This document shows positions 11,676 through 21,973 of a DNA stretch of 64,000 nt, piece by piece (position 1 is the first letter of the stretch; every line of letters begins with the position of its first letter). The stretch spans positions 35,496,040 to 35,560,039 of the forward strand of contig OY829546.1 of the NCBI GenBank assembly GCA_963691705.1, given 5' to 3'. The notes beneath the pieces were generated by a model. That model searched no databases, had not been told where the DNA came from, and saw nothing but the letters and a program-made list of their open reading frames with translations. Source of the stretch: Viola odorata. Lineage: Eukaryota > Streptophyta > Magnoliopsida > Malpighiales > Violaceae. A program made the translations under genes and the position numbers.

Positions 11676-11680
11676 TTTTC

Positions 11681-13041
11681 TGATCGGTTGTCGAAGTCGT
11701 AAAAAATAATATATAAAACCTATAGTCGAATGCATAATAGGATTGTGTATAGTGGTACAAGGTCAAACACAAGGACTAGGGGTAGACACATAATGTAGTG
11801 TATGACTAGGAACAACAAATCGAGACAGTAACAATTGGGGGAGGGGGGTTTGAGCATGTTGTCTGAGTAATAACTTAAGAAAGCAATAACAAAATAAAAC
11901 AAAATAAGAGTGGATAGAAAATAAGTAGAGAAAAGGTCATCGGTAGAAATCTATCTCTGGTTACATTTACAGTCGGTCGGTCATCGGTGCAATGATCTTC
12001 TACCCCTATCTAGTAGATGTGCTATTGGGACCAGGTATGTTTAGGTCCCCTGCTTTCCTTCGTATGAGAAACTACCCAAAGGTACGTTTATGGAGTAGTC
12101 TTGACACTTCGCCATCCTTCAAGGTACGCTTATGGAGGCAATACTGAAAGGCCCATTAAGAAGAGGAAAGACACACCTAAGGTGAGACACTCAATATGTT
12201 CAAGGCACTACCCTAACCACTCATTTAACCTAGTCAGATTAGACCAGCGACCTAATGACTCTGATCTAGTTGTCTACTTTACCCTGCAGCCTCACATTAG
12301 TTATTACTACAGAGATGACTTTAATCGCCTACGCCTAGTTACTAGTTGATTAGGCTTATAAACAGCCATAGGTGAATTGACAAGAAGCCGTTAAACAAAT
12401 AAATACAAACCAGAGATGTTTTAAACTCAATTAGATCTCACGACTTTCCTTAGCAACCTTCGATGATTCCTACCAAGAACAAAGGATTTAGCTACTCATG
12501 CTAAAAGTAAAATAATTAAAACAAATAAATTGCATAAAAGAAGAGAAGATGAATGGGGGAAACTCTTTATTATTACCTGCCGGAGGCGGTGATAGGGTGA
12601 CAGAAGTTCCGAGGAAAAAACATCTAGAAAAAAGGTGATGATCCAAAACCTAAATCTGAAAAGGTCTTATAAGGGAAATTACAATTAAGGAAAAACTCTG
12701 AAAATAATAAAAGGAAAATCCTAGATTTAATTGGAGTGGATTCCCTAAATCCTCTTCTTGGCAAAATTGGGGAAAATCTGGAATAAAGGTCGAATCTCTG
12801 ATTTCCTTCAATCGAGGGCTTCTCTTTTCTGCGTCGGACTCTACAACTCTTGCGAACAAGCAGCTGCAAGGCCTAGCTGGTCAGATCTGTCCAAAATCCA
12901 GCGGATGGTGCATCCTTTTGATATTTCCTCTCCAAAAGCCAAGATCTACAAATAGTGAGGAAATAAGGGCAGATTAGTAGCATCATGATCTAAAAAGGGC
13001 TAGGAAAGGAAGGGAAAATACGCACAAAATGCATCACATCA
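11681..13041 (-). mobile_element. Solo LTR (Athila-type) with TSD TTTTC
   Basis: The exact 5-bp duplication TTTTC stands at 11676-11680 and 13042-13046. Read on the minus strand the LTR starts TGATGTGATGCATTTTGTGC and ends ACGACTTCGACAACCGATCA; length 1361 bp. The middle (about 12000-12310) shares long stretches with the LTRs at 58747 and 60327. Examples are AGGTACGTTTATGG..., GAGGCAATACTGA... and AAGAGGAAAGACAC.... It lies inside the env-like ORF of element A, so it arrived after that element. Confidence 0.85.
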
Positions 13042-13046
13042 TTTTC

Positions 13047-13749
13047 TTTTCTTCTTTTGGTCTTTTGTGGCTATTGGTGGAACAGGTAAAGGGTTCAGCT
13101 CGACCCTTCTCTTGGTCTTGCGTTCCGTACGTGGGTCTACCTTGGGCACCTCGGCTGCCTTCCTCTTCAACCTCCTAAATAATAGAATTTCTTCTGAATC
13201 AGTGTCGGTATTAATGTCGTGGATCTCCAGTTGTTTAAACTTCTAAGTGTGGTCAGTGGTAGTGTTAGAGTCACCGGAGACAGAGTTGGAGTCTAGAGTG
13301 AGAAGAAGGAGTTTCCTTCTAGGTATAAGGTTAAGACCCTCTATTTCCAGAGCCATTTCTGCTCCCTCCACCTCATCTCCTTCTTCTCCTCTACCTAGAT
13401 TCACTTCGGCGGTGGGAGTAGCTTCTTCTGGTGGTGGAATCGATTGTGTGGCGATAGCAGTCGTTTCTGAGGGCTTGGTGGTGGAATGAATCTCCAGATC
13501 TGAGCCATGGTCGCCGGAATTGAACTCCTCAGTGGGGGTGGTTGGTTTTGGTGAGGCGGCCATAGGAAGAGTTGGTACTGAAGGTTATGGTTGTGTAGTT
13601 AGGTCTAGGTTTGGGGTTGTTGATGAGTTGGAGTGATCCGTCTGAGTTGTTGGTAGGGAAGACGGTGATTCTGGTGCTTTTAAGGGAGAGGGTCTGGTGG
13701 TGGAAGTGTTGCTTGCTCCTCTTCTGGCATTGCTCTTTGTTCTGGCCAT
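13047..13749 (-). pseudogene. Athila env-like ORF, N-terminal half (element A)
   Basis: From ATG 13749 the minus strand encodes MARTKSNARRG..., then a Ser/Thr/Pro-rich acidic region. A basic FRRLKRKAAEV...RKTKRRV segment near 13090-13180 looks like a nuclear-localisation region. At least one stop and a frameshift occur (breaks near 13585 and 13243). Beyond the solo LTR the reading continues at 11675. Element B shows the same order: low-complexity N-terminus, then LRKRRLEV. No signal peptide is seen, so 'env-like' is a positional term only. Confidence 0.55.
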
Positions 13750-13828
13750 GGTGAAGAAGGTGGAGAGGTGAGGTAGAGACGTAGGAGGAGGATGGGGAGC
13801 GTGTTTGCAGCTTTTTGGAAGAGGGGAG

Positions 13829-14400
13829 TGATAACAATCCACCTAAGGAAAAGGGTATTTCCGTCTATTGCCCTGACCTGAAAGAAGAGATCACTGTTCC
13901 CACCTTCGCGGTAGGGAGAGGGACACCGCCTCCCCCAGAGGCTGACGCCAAGAGGGCAAAACAGCGCTCAGGAGTTTCCCCAAAATGAACCTTATAGATG
14001 GCTCGAGGAGCTGTCTCATTCTGAGGAATACCACGCGTCAGGGGGCCCACTCAGTCGCTACCCTATCGTGGTAGCATTTATCCCATGGCTATCGCCACGT
14101 TAACATATCATCCGAGGGGCGAACCACGATCCCTAACGTTAGGGATAACTCTCTAGCTATCCCCAAACGCGGAAATGCTCAATTCTTCTATATATATACC
14201 TCCCCCTCAAAGGAGGCAGGTAAGCTTAATCTGACTGGCCCAAGCTCTGCCAAATTCAGTACACATACTGACTTAAGCATCGGAGTGTTTCCGCCGGATA
14301 CCCCCTCCGGCGTATTGCAGGTACCGCGGACCGTCGTGAGCATTGATCTGAGAGGAGCCGTTCCGCCATACATCCTTCGGCAGAAGACAAAATCTTATCT
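13829..14400 (+). mobile_element. Solo Tat-type LTR with TSD GGGAG
   Basis: GGGAG at 13824-13828 is repeated at 14401-14405. The LTR (572 bp) starts TGATAACAATCCACC, has a TATA box (CTATATATATACC, about 14189-14201), the ACTGACTTAAGCATCGGAGT motif at 14261 and a CAGAAGACAA-containing end. It is a close relative of the LTR at 61573-62145 (573 bp). The terminal CA has become CT. It separates the element-A env-like ORF from its own TATA box. Confidence 0.9.
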
Positions 14401-14470
14401 GGGAGTAGTTGTTTTTTTTGCTTGCGAGGGAAACTAAAGAGTTGGTGGGAGTAATGGGCGTAACTGCCTC

Positions 14471-14480
14471 CTTTTATAGG
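14471..14480 (-). promoter_or_regulatory. TATA box of the env-like ORF (element A)
   Basis: The minus strand reads TTGGCCTATAAAAGGAGG, lying between the post-pol boundary (14729-14750) and the ORF start. Without the solo LTR it would be about 155 bases upstream of the ATG at 13749. The plus Athila element has an equivalent AGTATAAAAGGAGAG at 29446-29460. This suggests the ORF is expressed from a subgenomic promoter. Confidence 0.5.
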
Positions 14481-14728
14481 CCAAGGAAATGGGGATGTGG
14501 CATTTTTGCTTTGTGAAAGTAGAAATAAGTCTGCGGTTGTTTTTGTAACTTATCCTCCTCTTCCCTTGGCCTAGGGAAGAATCTACTTCATGTCTTGAAG
14601 TATTGTTAGTATCTGTGAAAGAAATAAATTGATATCTCCATCAAAATTATTGCCAAGGAATCATCCATCTTAAAGTGTATAAAAAAAATAAAAGTAAAGT
14701 AAAAGAAGAAAAGAAAATAATTCAACTC

Positions 14729-14750
14729 ATGGGTTGTCTCCTGTGAAGCG
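14729..14750 (-). other. Conserved post-pol junction (element A)
   Basis: The minus strand reads CGCTTCACAGGAGACAACCC. This is a diverged copy of GCGCTGCTTGGGAGGCAA found just after the integrase stop (29277-29294) and in the nested element (22043-22060). It marks the start of the non-pol 3' region of Athila elements. Confidence 0.5.
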
Positions 14751-14799
14751 TCCTTTTTTATTGTCTTAGACTAGATATTATTTTTCTATTTCTTAGTCT

Positions 14800-15846
14800 T
14801 AAGGCGACTGCTGGAGTGCATCTTTTTTCCACATAAACATCTCACTCATTACAGCAAAGCCAAGAACAATTAACTTTAAGACTTAAGAGCATAGTGGAGG
14901 AACAAAATCACTTGATTACTTTTTTTTATCTATTCATTAGTCCAAAAGTTACAAGAGTTGTTGACATAAGTAAGTGCACATATATTAAACAGAAAATAAA
15001 ACAAGTAAACATAGCTTGTTGCCAAGTCATGTCTGCGTTGTGATCTTTTTGATTGCCCACTTTGGAGTCTTTTATTGCACTGTTTCTTTTCCTCTCAAAT
15101 TTTTTTTGTAGTGCTTTCTTTGATTCTTTTTCTTTCTTGCTTGCAGAAAGTAAAGCATATAGAGTTCAAGTACTAGACACCCCCGGCTTAGCTTGTTCAA
15201 CCCGGTTATAAGGGATTAGTTAAATGCACTTCGGGGAGTTTCGCTTATGTTAGGGATGATGGTACCGAATTGGCAACACCATGCAAGCCCGTTGGTTCCA
15301 GGTAGTGTCCACATATACATGCAAGGAATTTAAAAGACTCGACAAGCAGTGCAAAATTAAAAAGACTGACAACTCTTTGTATAGTTTGGACTGTTCAGTG
15401 TTTCTTGGTCAAGATAGAAAATTTTCATTCTTAGTCAATTGCTTGGCCAAGAAGGTTTTATTAGTGTTCCTCCAATGGTCATCTTAAGTTCTAAGCTAAC
15501 TAATCATGGTTCTGTGGTGAGAAGTGGGAGTTGCTGATGTTGAACATGTTACACTAAAGGTTGCCTTGTTAATAAAACATGGATTAAAATTGTTGGGTGT
15601 CATTGTATTTTAAATATTAAGGTGAAATTTCAAGAAGAGGAAAGGGTTTGGTTTGCATGCATCACAGAAAAATACAGATCATGCAAGAGTCTATTCTTAA
15701 AAGTACTTAAAAAAATCAGAAGAAAAATCACACAGGAAGATAAAAACATACCTAAAACTAGGAAAAATTTAAACTAGCTCATGCATAAACAACAAAACAC
15801 TTAAAAACACTAAAATCACACAAAAATAGTCTAAACCACCCCCCCC

Positions 15847-15895
<49 letters not shown>

Positions 15896-16009
15896 ATTGG
15901 ACACATTGTCCTCAATGTCAAAGAGGAAGGCAACACGTAAAAGAAGAATCATGCAAAATTAAAATAAAGAGTAAAATAAAAATAATGAAAAGATGCGACC
16001 TAAGGAAAG
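14800..16009 (-). other. 3' untranslated region of Athila element B, LTR lost
   Basis: No gene is supported. The minus strand is collinear with nested-element positions 22340-23080. Shared landmarks are the hairpin at 15903-15918, the ...CCGGGGGTGTC segment (15179-15190), a run of AAGAAAAGAAA, the CATGACTTGGCAACAA phrase and an AACTGTTCTTGGTTTTGCTG-like end. Homology ends near 14800 before any LTR. Element B was therefore truncated and joined to element A there. Confidence 0.45.
15839..15893. repeat. Compound microsatellite C25 (AC)15
   Basis: 25 cytosines are followed by 15 AC units. The homologous place in element A (9964-9976) reads only CTCCCCCACACTT, so the microsatellite is an expansion of a purine-tract motif (GTGTGGGGG on the sense strand). 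Confidence 0.95.
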
Positions 16010-17976
16010 TCAATCATACTCAGAGTCTGTTGGAAAATAAGTTCTTGGGGGGTTGGAGCAAGGGATTGGTCAATCTTATTATGCAGAAGTAGTAGGGACT
16101 TGAGGATGGTCTGCTTGAGTGTGACAACTTGCAACTGGGAGGCCTGCATGGTTTAGAGGAGTTGATTGGTCTTCTGTTGTTCAGCCAGAAGGGCAGTTAG
16201 AGTCTCAGGGTTGGGTTCTGGCGTGGCAGAAGGTGCAGCTGGCTGCTCTTGGTTGTGCTCTTGGCCGAGAAAAATATCTTGGTCATTCTGACGCTCAGCC
16301 GCTGCTTCTTCTGCTCCTTCCTCCTGAGCTACAGTCTCTGCTGGAAACTTCAAATGGGCCAACTTGTATTTTCCTTGATGCCCGGGACCAAAGATTCTTC
16401 CTTCCTTTTGTGTGCAACATGTATTGTAGCAAACAACACCTCTCTCCGAATGGAAAACCCATTTGATTCAAGAGCCTTGAGATCAAGCAGTTTATGGGCA
16501 TGGAAATCATGGAGATTGGCAGTAATATAGTTTAGGTGCCCTGATTTGTATGCAAGCATTGTAATCAGGGATCCTATGACCATTTTATTCTTTGAAGTAG
16601 TAAACTGCTTGGCCAACTAATAGCCCAAACTGACTCTCTAGGTAGTTTGCAAACACCACGGGATAAACAATTCAGTTCTATACAAAGCACCAGACATGTT
16701 GGTCTTGCCATAGAAACTGATGGACAAAACCCTATGTAAAATCCTAAGGACTGGATCACAAAGCTTGTGAGCTTTGGAGTTCTTGGTAAAGTGAGCCTCT
16801 TGGTCTCATGTGAGAGACATAAAGGCTTCATTGGAATCCCATTCCTTAGGGATTTCATAGTAGGCTGAAGGCTACCAAGCAGGGATATCCTTATCACTAG
16901 GCACAAAACCTAAAAGTACTTCAAACTCATGCAAACTCAAGTGTGTCCACTGACCACACAATCTGAAATTAATCACCTCACCAGCATGTACATTAGGGCG
17001 CTCTCTGCCCCTAACATCGAGGGTTGCAAGATCAACCCAGAACGTGGAATAGAATTCCAAACAAAGCTCAGTATACACAGAATTAGTGACAAAGAAGACA
17101 GACCCCCACCCTATATCATGCACTATTTTCTTCAATCTAGTAGACAAACCTAGACTATGTAATAGATCATAATAAAAAATAATGCAGGGGGTGATCCCAT
17201 TATTAAGTCGAGACGCTAGTCTCTCCTTATCACTATAGGAATCAAATTTCAACTATCCACTATAATTAGAGATTGGCAGGATGAGTTTGTTACCTCTGAT
17301 AGACTGAGGAGAGTTAGAGAGGAGCTCGAGGTAGTCACCCTCGACCTCTTGGTCTGACTTTGGTGTTGCGGTTATGGGCTCCTTGCCCTTATTTTGCCTA
17401 GTGGCAAGAGGGGCTGGTCCAGATTGGTCCTTGAGCAGTGTGCCCTTGTGGGTAACCTATTTGAATCTTCTAGTGGAGGTTGGAGTTATGGCAGGGGCAG
17501 ATGCAGGTGTTGTTTTGGGTGTTGGAGTGGCAAGGACAAGAGTGGGAATCTTTTTGTTGGAGGCAGGAATGGGTGTTTTCTTGGCCAAAATGGATGGGTT
17601 CTTGGTCAAGCTAGGTGCTGGCACATCCATTATGCTCTTAGAGCGCCTCTCAGCGTCTGGGTCAATCATCGACACTTCTAGTCTTCTCTTCCTGAGCAGG
17701 GTCAGGGGAATTTTGTTAGAATTAGTCTCCGATACTAGCTTTGCTAGGCTGGGTTTGAATCCTGAGTCCGAGGCAGAGTCAAAATCGCCGGAGACACTCT
17801 TCTCATCTTCAATCTCAATAACCATCGGCTCTGATTGGTCAATCTCTTCGTCCATCTGTTGGATTTCTTCCTGACTCGGTAGCTGTGGTGTAGAGGCGGT
17901 GACGGAGTCTGCAATGGCGGGGGAAGGTTGTGCCTTTTCTAGTAATATGTCCATCGGGGCGGCTGATGGCACCGGT
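16010..17976 (-). pseudogene. Athila env-like/ORF protein (element B)
   Basis: Three large minus-strand pieces carry it. 17457-17976 is a Ser/Pro/Glu-rich N-terminal part with IPLTLLRKRRLEVSM. 16872-17252 is an ATHILA-type core with LHSLGLSTRLKKIVHDIG, LCLEFYSTFWVDL and INFRLCGQWTHLSLHEFEVLLGF. 16350-16616 and 16153-16362 form a C-terminal part ending in a Gln-rich tail with LLAEQQKTNQLL. The LSLHEFEVLLGF signature is characteristic of the Athila ORF1/env-like family. Frameshifts lie around 16870 and 16600. The 5' end is cut at 17976 by the plus-strand Athila LTR. No transmembrane or signal segment is visible. Confidence 0.6.
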
Positions 17977-19352
17977 TGATTCACCACTTAATCTCTTGTA
18001 TTTCTGAATGGTATGCTATTGATTCTGGTACGAATCATTCGATTATTGCAGGAGACTACCTTAAAGAGGCAAGGAGTAAAAAAGGAGCAGAATTGGGCAT
18101 AAATCTGGCATATATGGAACAGGCAGGTTGATGGCTGCATTCTGGACCAAGACAAGTCTTCTTGGTCAAACCTCACTGGGAGAACATTGTGGAGCAGACA
18201 ACGGATCGGATGGCGCTGGCAGATGATTTTTCCTGCCCCGATGATTGAAGCATTGATTATAGACTTATTGAAGTTACGTCTGCTAATTTGATATGATATT
18301 ATTTTCTTGTTAGGATGAGAGCAATCAAAATACAATTTAAAGCTGATTAGGATACGATTTTCCTTAATTTCTGCTTCTAGTTATTTTTGGAACTATTTAT
18401 ACTTTTCGAAGATTTTGGAGAAGAGGTTCTGCCTTGTGGGTTTGAATCTCTTTCTCTGTTTTTCCCACCATCTTCACATACATTTTTCTCCTTCGAAAAT
18501 AAGGGATTTTTGACCATTTTAATACATTATTTATTTGCTCTTCAAATCATTCTTAGTAGAGGCGTTGAAGCATGAGCATGAGTTTACATGAGACCTAACT
18601 AATCTTATTATTCTTTAAATATGCATTTAATTGATCTCGCAATTATTCTTAACGTGTTTTATGATCAATTTTAGACGTAGCTAACCTAGAGTTAAACATA
18701 TCACGCAACAATCATTCTTCTTGGTTGTGGATTATTGACCCAGAGGATCGAAGTAGACACCTACGCGCTACCGGCAGGATCGGGAAATGGTAGGGGGAAA
18801 GGTTAATCAAATCTAGTCTCGATTGACACCCGAGGATACTAATCTGGAGTCGTCTTCCCCTAGTCGTTCATCTGCCAATTCAGTAAACCCTTTAACCAGC
18901 AAGGTGCTAGTTGGTAAGGAATAATCTCTAAGCGTACCTGAGGTGATGTTGATGCAGGAGGGAAGTAGGGGTCATAAGCGTATCTTGATCCTATAACGAC
19001 TCTGTAGATTGAAGATGAATATCACTGCGTCAATGATTGTATCTCTTGTCTCATAGCATGCTAGCCTCTACTAGGAATCTCTCTCTTATTTAACCTCCAT
19101 TATTGATTCTGTCATCTTGACCAAGAACATCATTCTTGGCCAAGATAAATACTCGCTTTATTTACTTTCCAGTTTTAGTTCAATCACAAACCCCCAACTT
19201 TCACCTAAGTGTTATTTATTTATTACAAGTTCACACAAAATTCACACCATAGCTCCTTGTGGATCGATCCTCTTACTACCATCTACAATTCAATTGTTCT
19301 TAGTAGCGAGTTGTAAACTATATTTATTTTTTACGGGTTCAGCACCCAGTCA
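17977..19352 (+). mobile_element. 5' LTR of the plus-strand Athila element
   Basis: It starts TGATTCACCACTTAATCTC and ends GGTTCAGCACCCAGTCA. A PBS follows six bases later. Compared with the nested element's LTR (1667 bp) it is 1376 bp, with a deletion right at its start (the TTAATTACAGTGG part is missing) and a different U3. Conserved downstream blocks are GAGGCGTTGAAGCATGAG, TCGAAGTAGACACCTACG and AGTAAACCCTTTAACCAGCA. It has landed inside the env-like ORF of element B. Confidence 0.75.
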
Positions 19353-19357
19353 AATTT

Positions 19358-19375
19358 TGGCACCGTTGCCGGGGA
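19358..19375 (+). promoter_or_regulatory. Primer-binding site of the Athila element
   Basis: TGGCACCGTTGCCGGGGA differs by one base from the common Athila primer site TGGCGCCGTTGCCGGGGA, which is usually assigned to tRNA-Asp. It follows the LTR end CCCAGTCA by five bases. Confidence 0.8.
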
Positions 19376-19445
19376 GCTAACGGATATTGATCTTTGTTTT
19401 TTCTTGTTTATAATCCACAGACTAGTACCAAATCCAATAATCAAT

Positions 19446-20283
19446 ATGGAGCAACCAATAGAACAAACTCTCAGGGCACTAAATCAAGGAGCGAAACAAG
19501 AGACTTATTCTTGTCTTAATCTACCACCAGCAGAACACGAATGGGCGATCAAGACTAATGTCATCAACAACTTGAAAAAGTTCCACGGTCATTCTAATGA
19601 GAATCCCTACATCCATTTGAGGAATTTTAACTTGGAATGCAACACACTCAAACCTCGAGATGTACCCATTGAGAGGGCAAAGCTAAAGGCTTTCCAGTGG
19701 TCATTGAAAGACTCAACGAGGAGCTGGTTCTAGAGTTTACCTCACAACACAATCAACACTTGGGCTCAAATGTCAAAAGCCTCCCTGAACAAATATTGGA
19801 ATGCAACCAAGGCCGGAGCTGCAAGGAAAAATCTCATTTCCATCCAACAGAAGGGAACCGAGAACTTTGGAGAATACTATCAGAGATTCAAAGATTTGCA
19901 GGACATCAGTCCTACACACGGAGTGGCTGATCAAGCCCTAATGTAGTAGCCAAGACCTTACGCCAACTAGAGGAGCTTTGCAAGACCTTACGCCAACTCG
20001 AGCCAAGCAATTACTTCAAATAATGGCAAAGAACTGCAATAATTATGGTTTTTCAGAGTGTTCTAACCCTATTACCTCTTATATTAATTCAATTGCTATG
20101 GAACAATAGATTGCTAGTATTGCTAACTTCATTCAAAATCTTACTACAGGTACTTTTGGCCTAAACAGTAACCAGGGGGTAACAATGAGTGCATGTGGAG
20201 TGTGCTGCCAAACTGATCATCACACAAACCAATGTCCCACATTGCAACCAACAATAGTGGAAGAAACCACTACCCAATTAAAT
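19446..20283 (+). pseudogene. Athila gag, N-terminal part including the zinc knuckle
   Basis: From MEQPIEQTLRALNQG the frame encodes an Athila-type gag: a KKFHGHSNENPYIHLRNF retrotransposon-gag start, then PIERAKLKAFQWSLKD and, beyond a TAG at 19731, NTINTWAQMSKASLNKYW. Two consecutive stops follow at about 19944. A CX2CX4HX4C zinc knuckle (CGVCCQTDHHTNQC, 20194-20235) is intact. An 18-bp direct repeat (CAAGACCTTACGCCAACT) at 19951 and 19981 indicates a small duplication. The coding sequence is interrupted at 20283 by the nested element and resumes at 24915 in frame. Gag would package the element RNA. Confidence 0.8.
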
Positions 20284-21950
20284 TGATAGAGCTTTAATTA
20301 CAGTGGTTTTACCACTTATTCTTATGTATTTTTGAATGGTAATTCAATTCATTTCATTTTATTTCCATGACAATTGCAGGGAACTAATTTATGGAGGAAT
20401 TGAGCAAAGAAGAAGCTAAATAGAGCAAAGTTCGGACAGAGATGGATCTGGGCAGAACGGGCTAAATATTTCCATGAAGCAAGCATCCAAATAGGGAAGT
20501 AAAGATACGTATAGAAATTAAAATGTGTTTTATAACTTTGGTCCAAATTTGAAGCCATTTAGACGAGTGGATCATCAGAAAGTCCAAGGTGACATTTTCG
20601 CTGACAGAGTCCTACGCGCATGACGACTTCGACTGAGCCGTTCCGGACCTGTGAGACCCATACTAGAAATAAAAGGATTCTCCCAAAGCTTTCAGATGTT
20701 ATTTTTCGTTTAGGACTGGTTTCAGCTCATTTGGACGAGCGAATCAAAAGTTATTCAGTCCAATATTTTCGTACGCAGAGTGACGCGGCCAACGCATTAC
20801 AATTTGAAAACTCAGCCCAATGGAGAGCCAGCTATTCGGATCACTCCAGAATCATTCCAAAACCTCTCATTTATATTATTATATATTTTATTTAAGTTAT
20901 TTCTGAGATTGGAAGTAGTTTCCTAAATAGAACTCTTACCTTCTTAGAATTAGGGTTTTGTGTGCCTAATGCTTAGTATAAATAGAACCTCTTGGATCCA
21001 TTGTAAGCAGCCACTTTCTTCTTCTCTCTTCTCTGGTTTTGAACTGAGTTCTATATATTTTATATTATTCCATCGTTTACTTTACTTTTCTTGTCTTTCT
21101 CTAACTAATCTTTCTTATTCCTGGTAGAGGCATTTAAGCATGAGTATGAGATTGCATGAGACCTAATCGTGCTTATTAATCTTTACATCTGCATTTAATC
21201 TAATCCCGCGATTATTCTTAACATGTTTCGGTTTGATTCTAGACTTAGCTAATCTAGAGTTGAGCGAGTAAACGCCGTTGTCATTCTTCTTGGTCGTGAA
21301 TTATCGACCGAGAGGATCGAAGTAGACACCTACGTACTACTGGGTGTATCCAGGAAATGGTAGGGACAAAAACTTAATAAGATCAAGTCCCGATTGACGC
21401 CTGGAAGATAATTAGCTGGAGTTGGTTTCCCCTAAGCCATTGAGGATGAACGCACCGTAGAGGTGTAATCGACTCAAGCCAGCAGCCAACTCAGTAAACT
21501 CTTTATCCAGCAAGGTGTTAATTGGTTAGGCATCATCTCTAGGCAGGCTCGATAATGAGGTGATGTTGATATAGGAAGGAAGCTAGGTCATAAGCGTACC
21601 TTGAAATATAACAACTTTGTAGATTAAAGATGAACATCCATGTGTCCATGATTGCAACTCATAGCTCATCACTTACCTAGCCTCTACTAAGAACACCCTT
21701 CTTTTATGATTTCTGTTTTATTAATCTGTCTTGACCAAGAACCAGTTTCTTGGCCAATAAAGTTTACTTGCTTTCTAGTTATTAGTTTTAAAACCCCCCA
21801 ATCACCTAAGTGATATATTCTGGTCTTCTATCTTGTTTCAGGTCTAACCATTCTCTGTGGATTGATCCTCTTACTGCTATCTACAAGTTTACTTGCTCTA
21901 GTAGCAAGTTGTAACTCTTATTTATTTTTAACGGGTTTGACATCCCATCA
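20284..21950 (+). repeat. 5' LTR of the nested element
   Basis: 1667 bp, TGATAGAGCTTTAATTAC...GACATCCCATCA. A TATA box (AGTATAAATAGAACC) lies near 20976-20990, followed by a CT-rich probable 5' transcript leader. It contains the paired motif CTTGACCAAGAA...TTCTTGGCCAA near its 3' end (21729-21757). Confidence 0.9.
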
Positions 21951-21955
21951 AATTT

Positions 21956-21973
21956 TGGCGCCGTTGCCGAGGA
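21956..21973 (+). promoter_or_regulatory. Primer-binding site of the nested element
   Basis: TGGCGCCGTTGCCGAGGA follows AATTT directly after the LTR end. It differs from the Athila tRNA-Asp-type site at one base. Confidence 0.85.

Noticed and set aside
14188..14373. Antisense ORF MYGGTAPLRS..., also found at 61879-62118
   Set aside because: Both are the complement of conserved LTR sequence (TATA to R region). The similarity comes from LTR homology, not from a protein under selection.
16010..17976. A true viral envelope gene
   Set aside because: The Athila ORF sits where an envelope gene would be, but no signal peptide, transmembrane segment or fusion-like stretch is visible. I call it env-like by position only.
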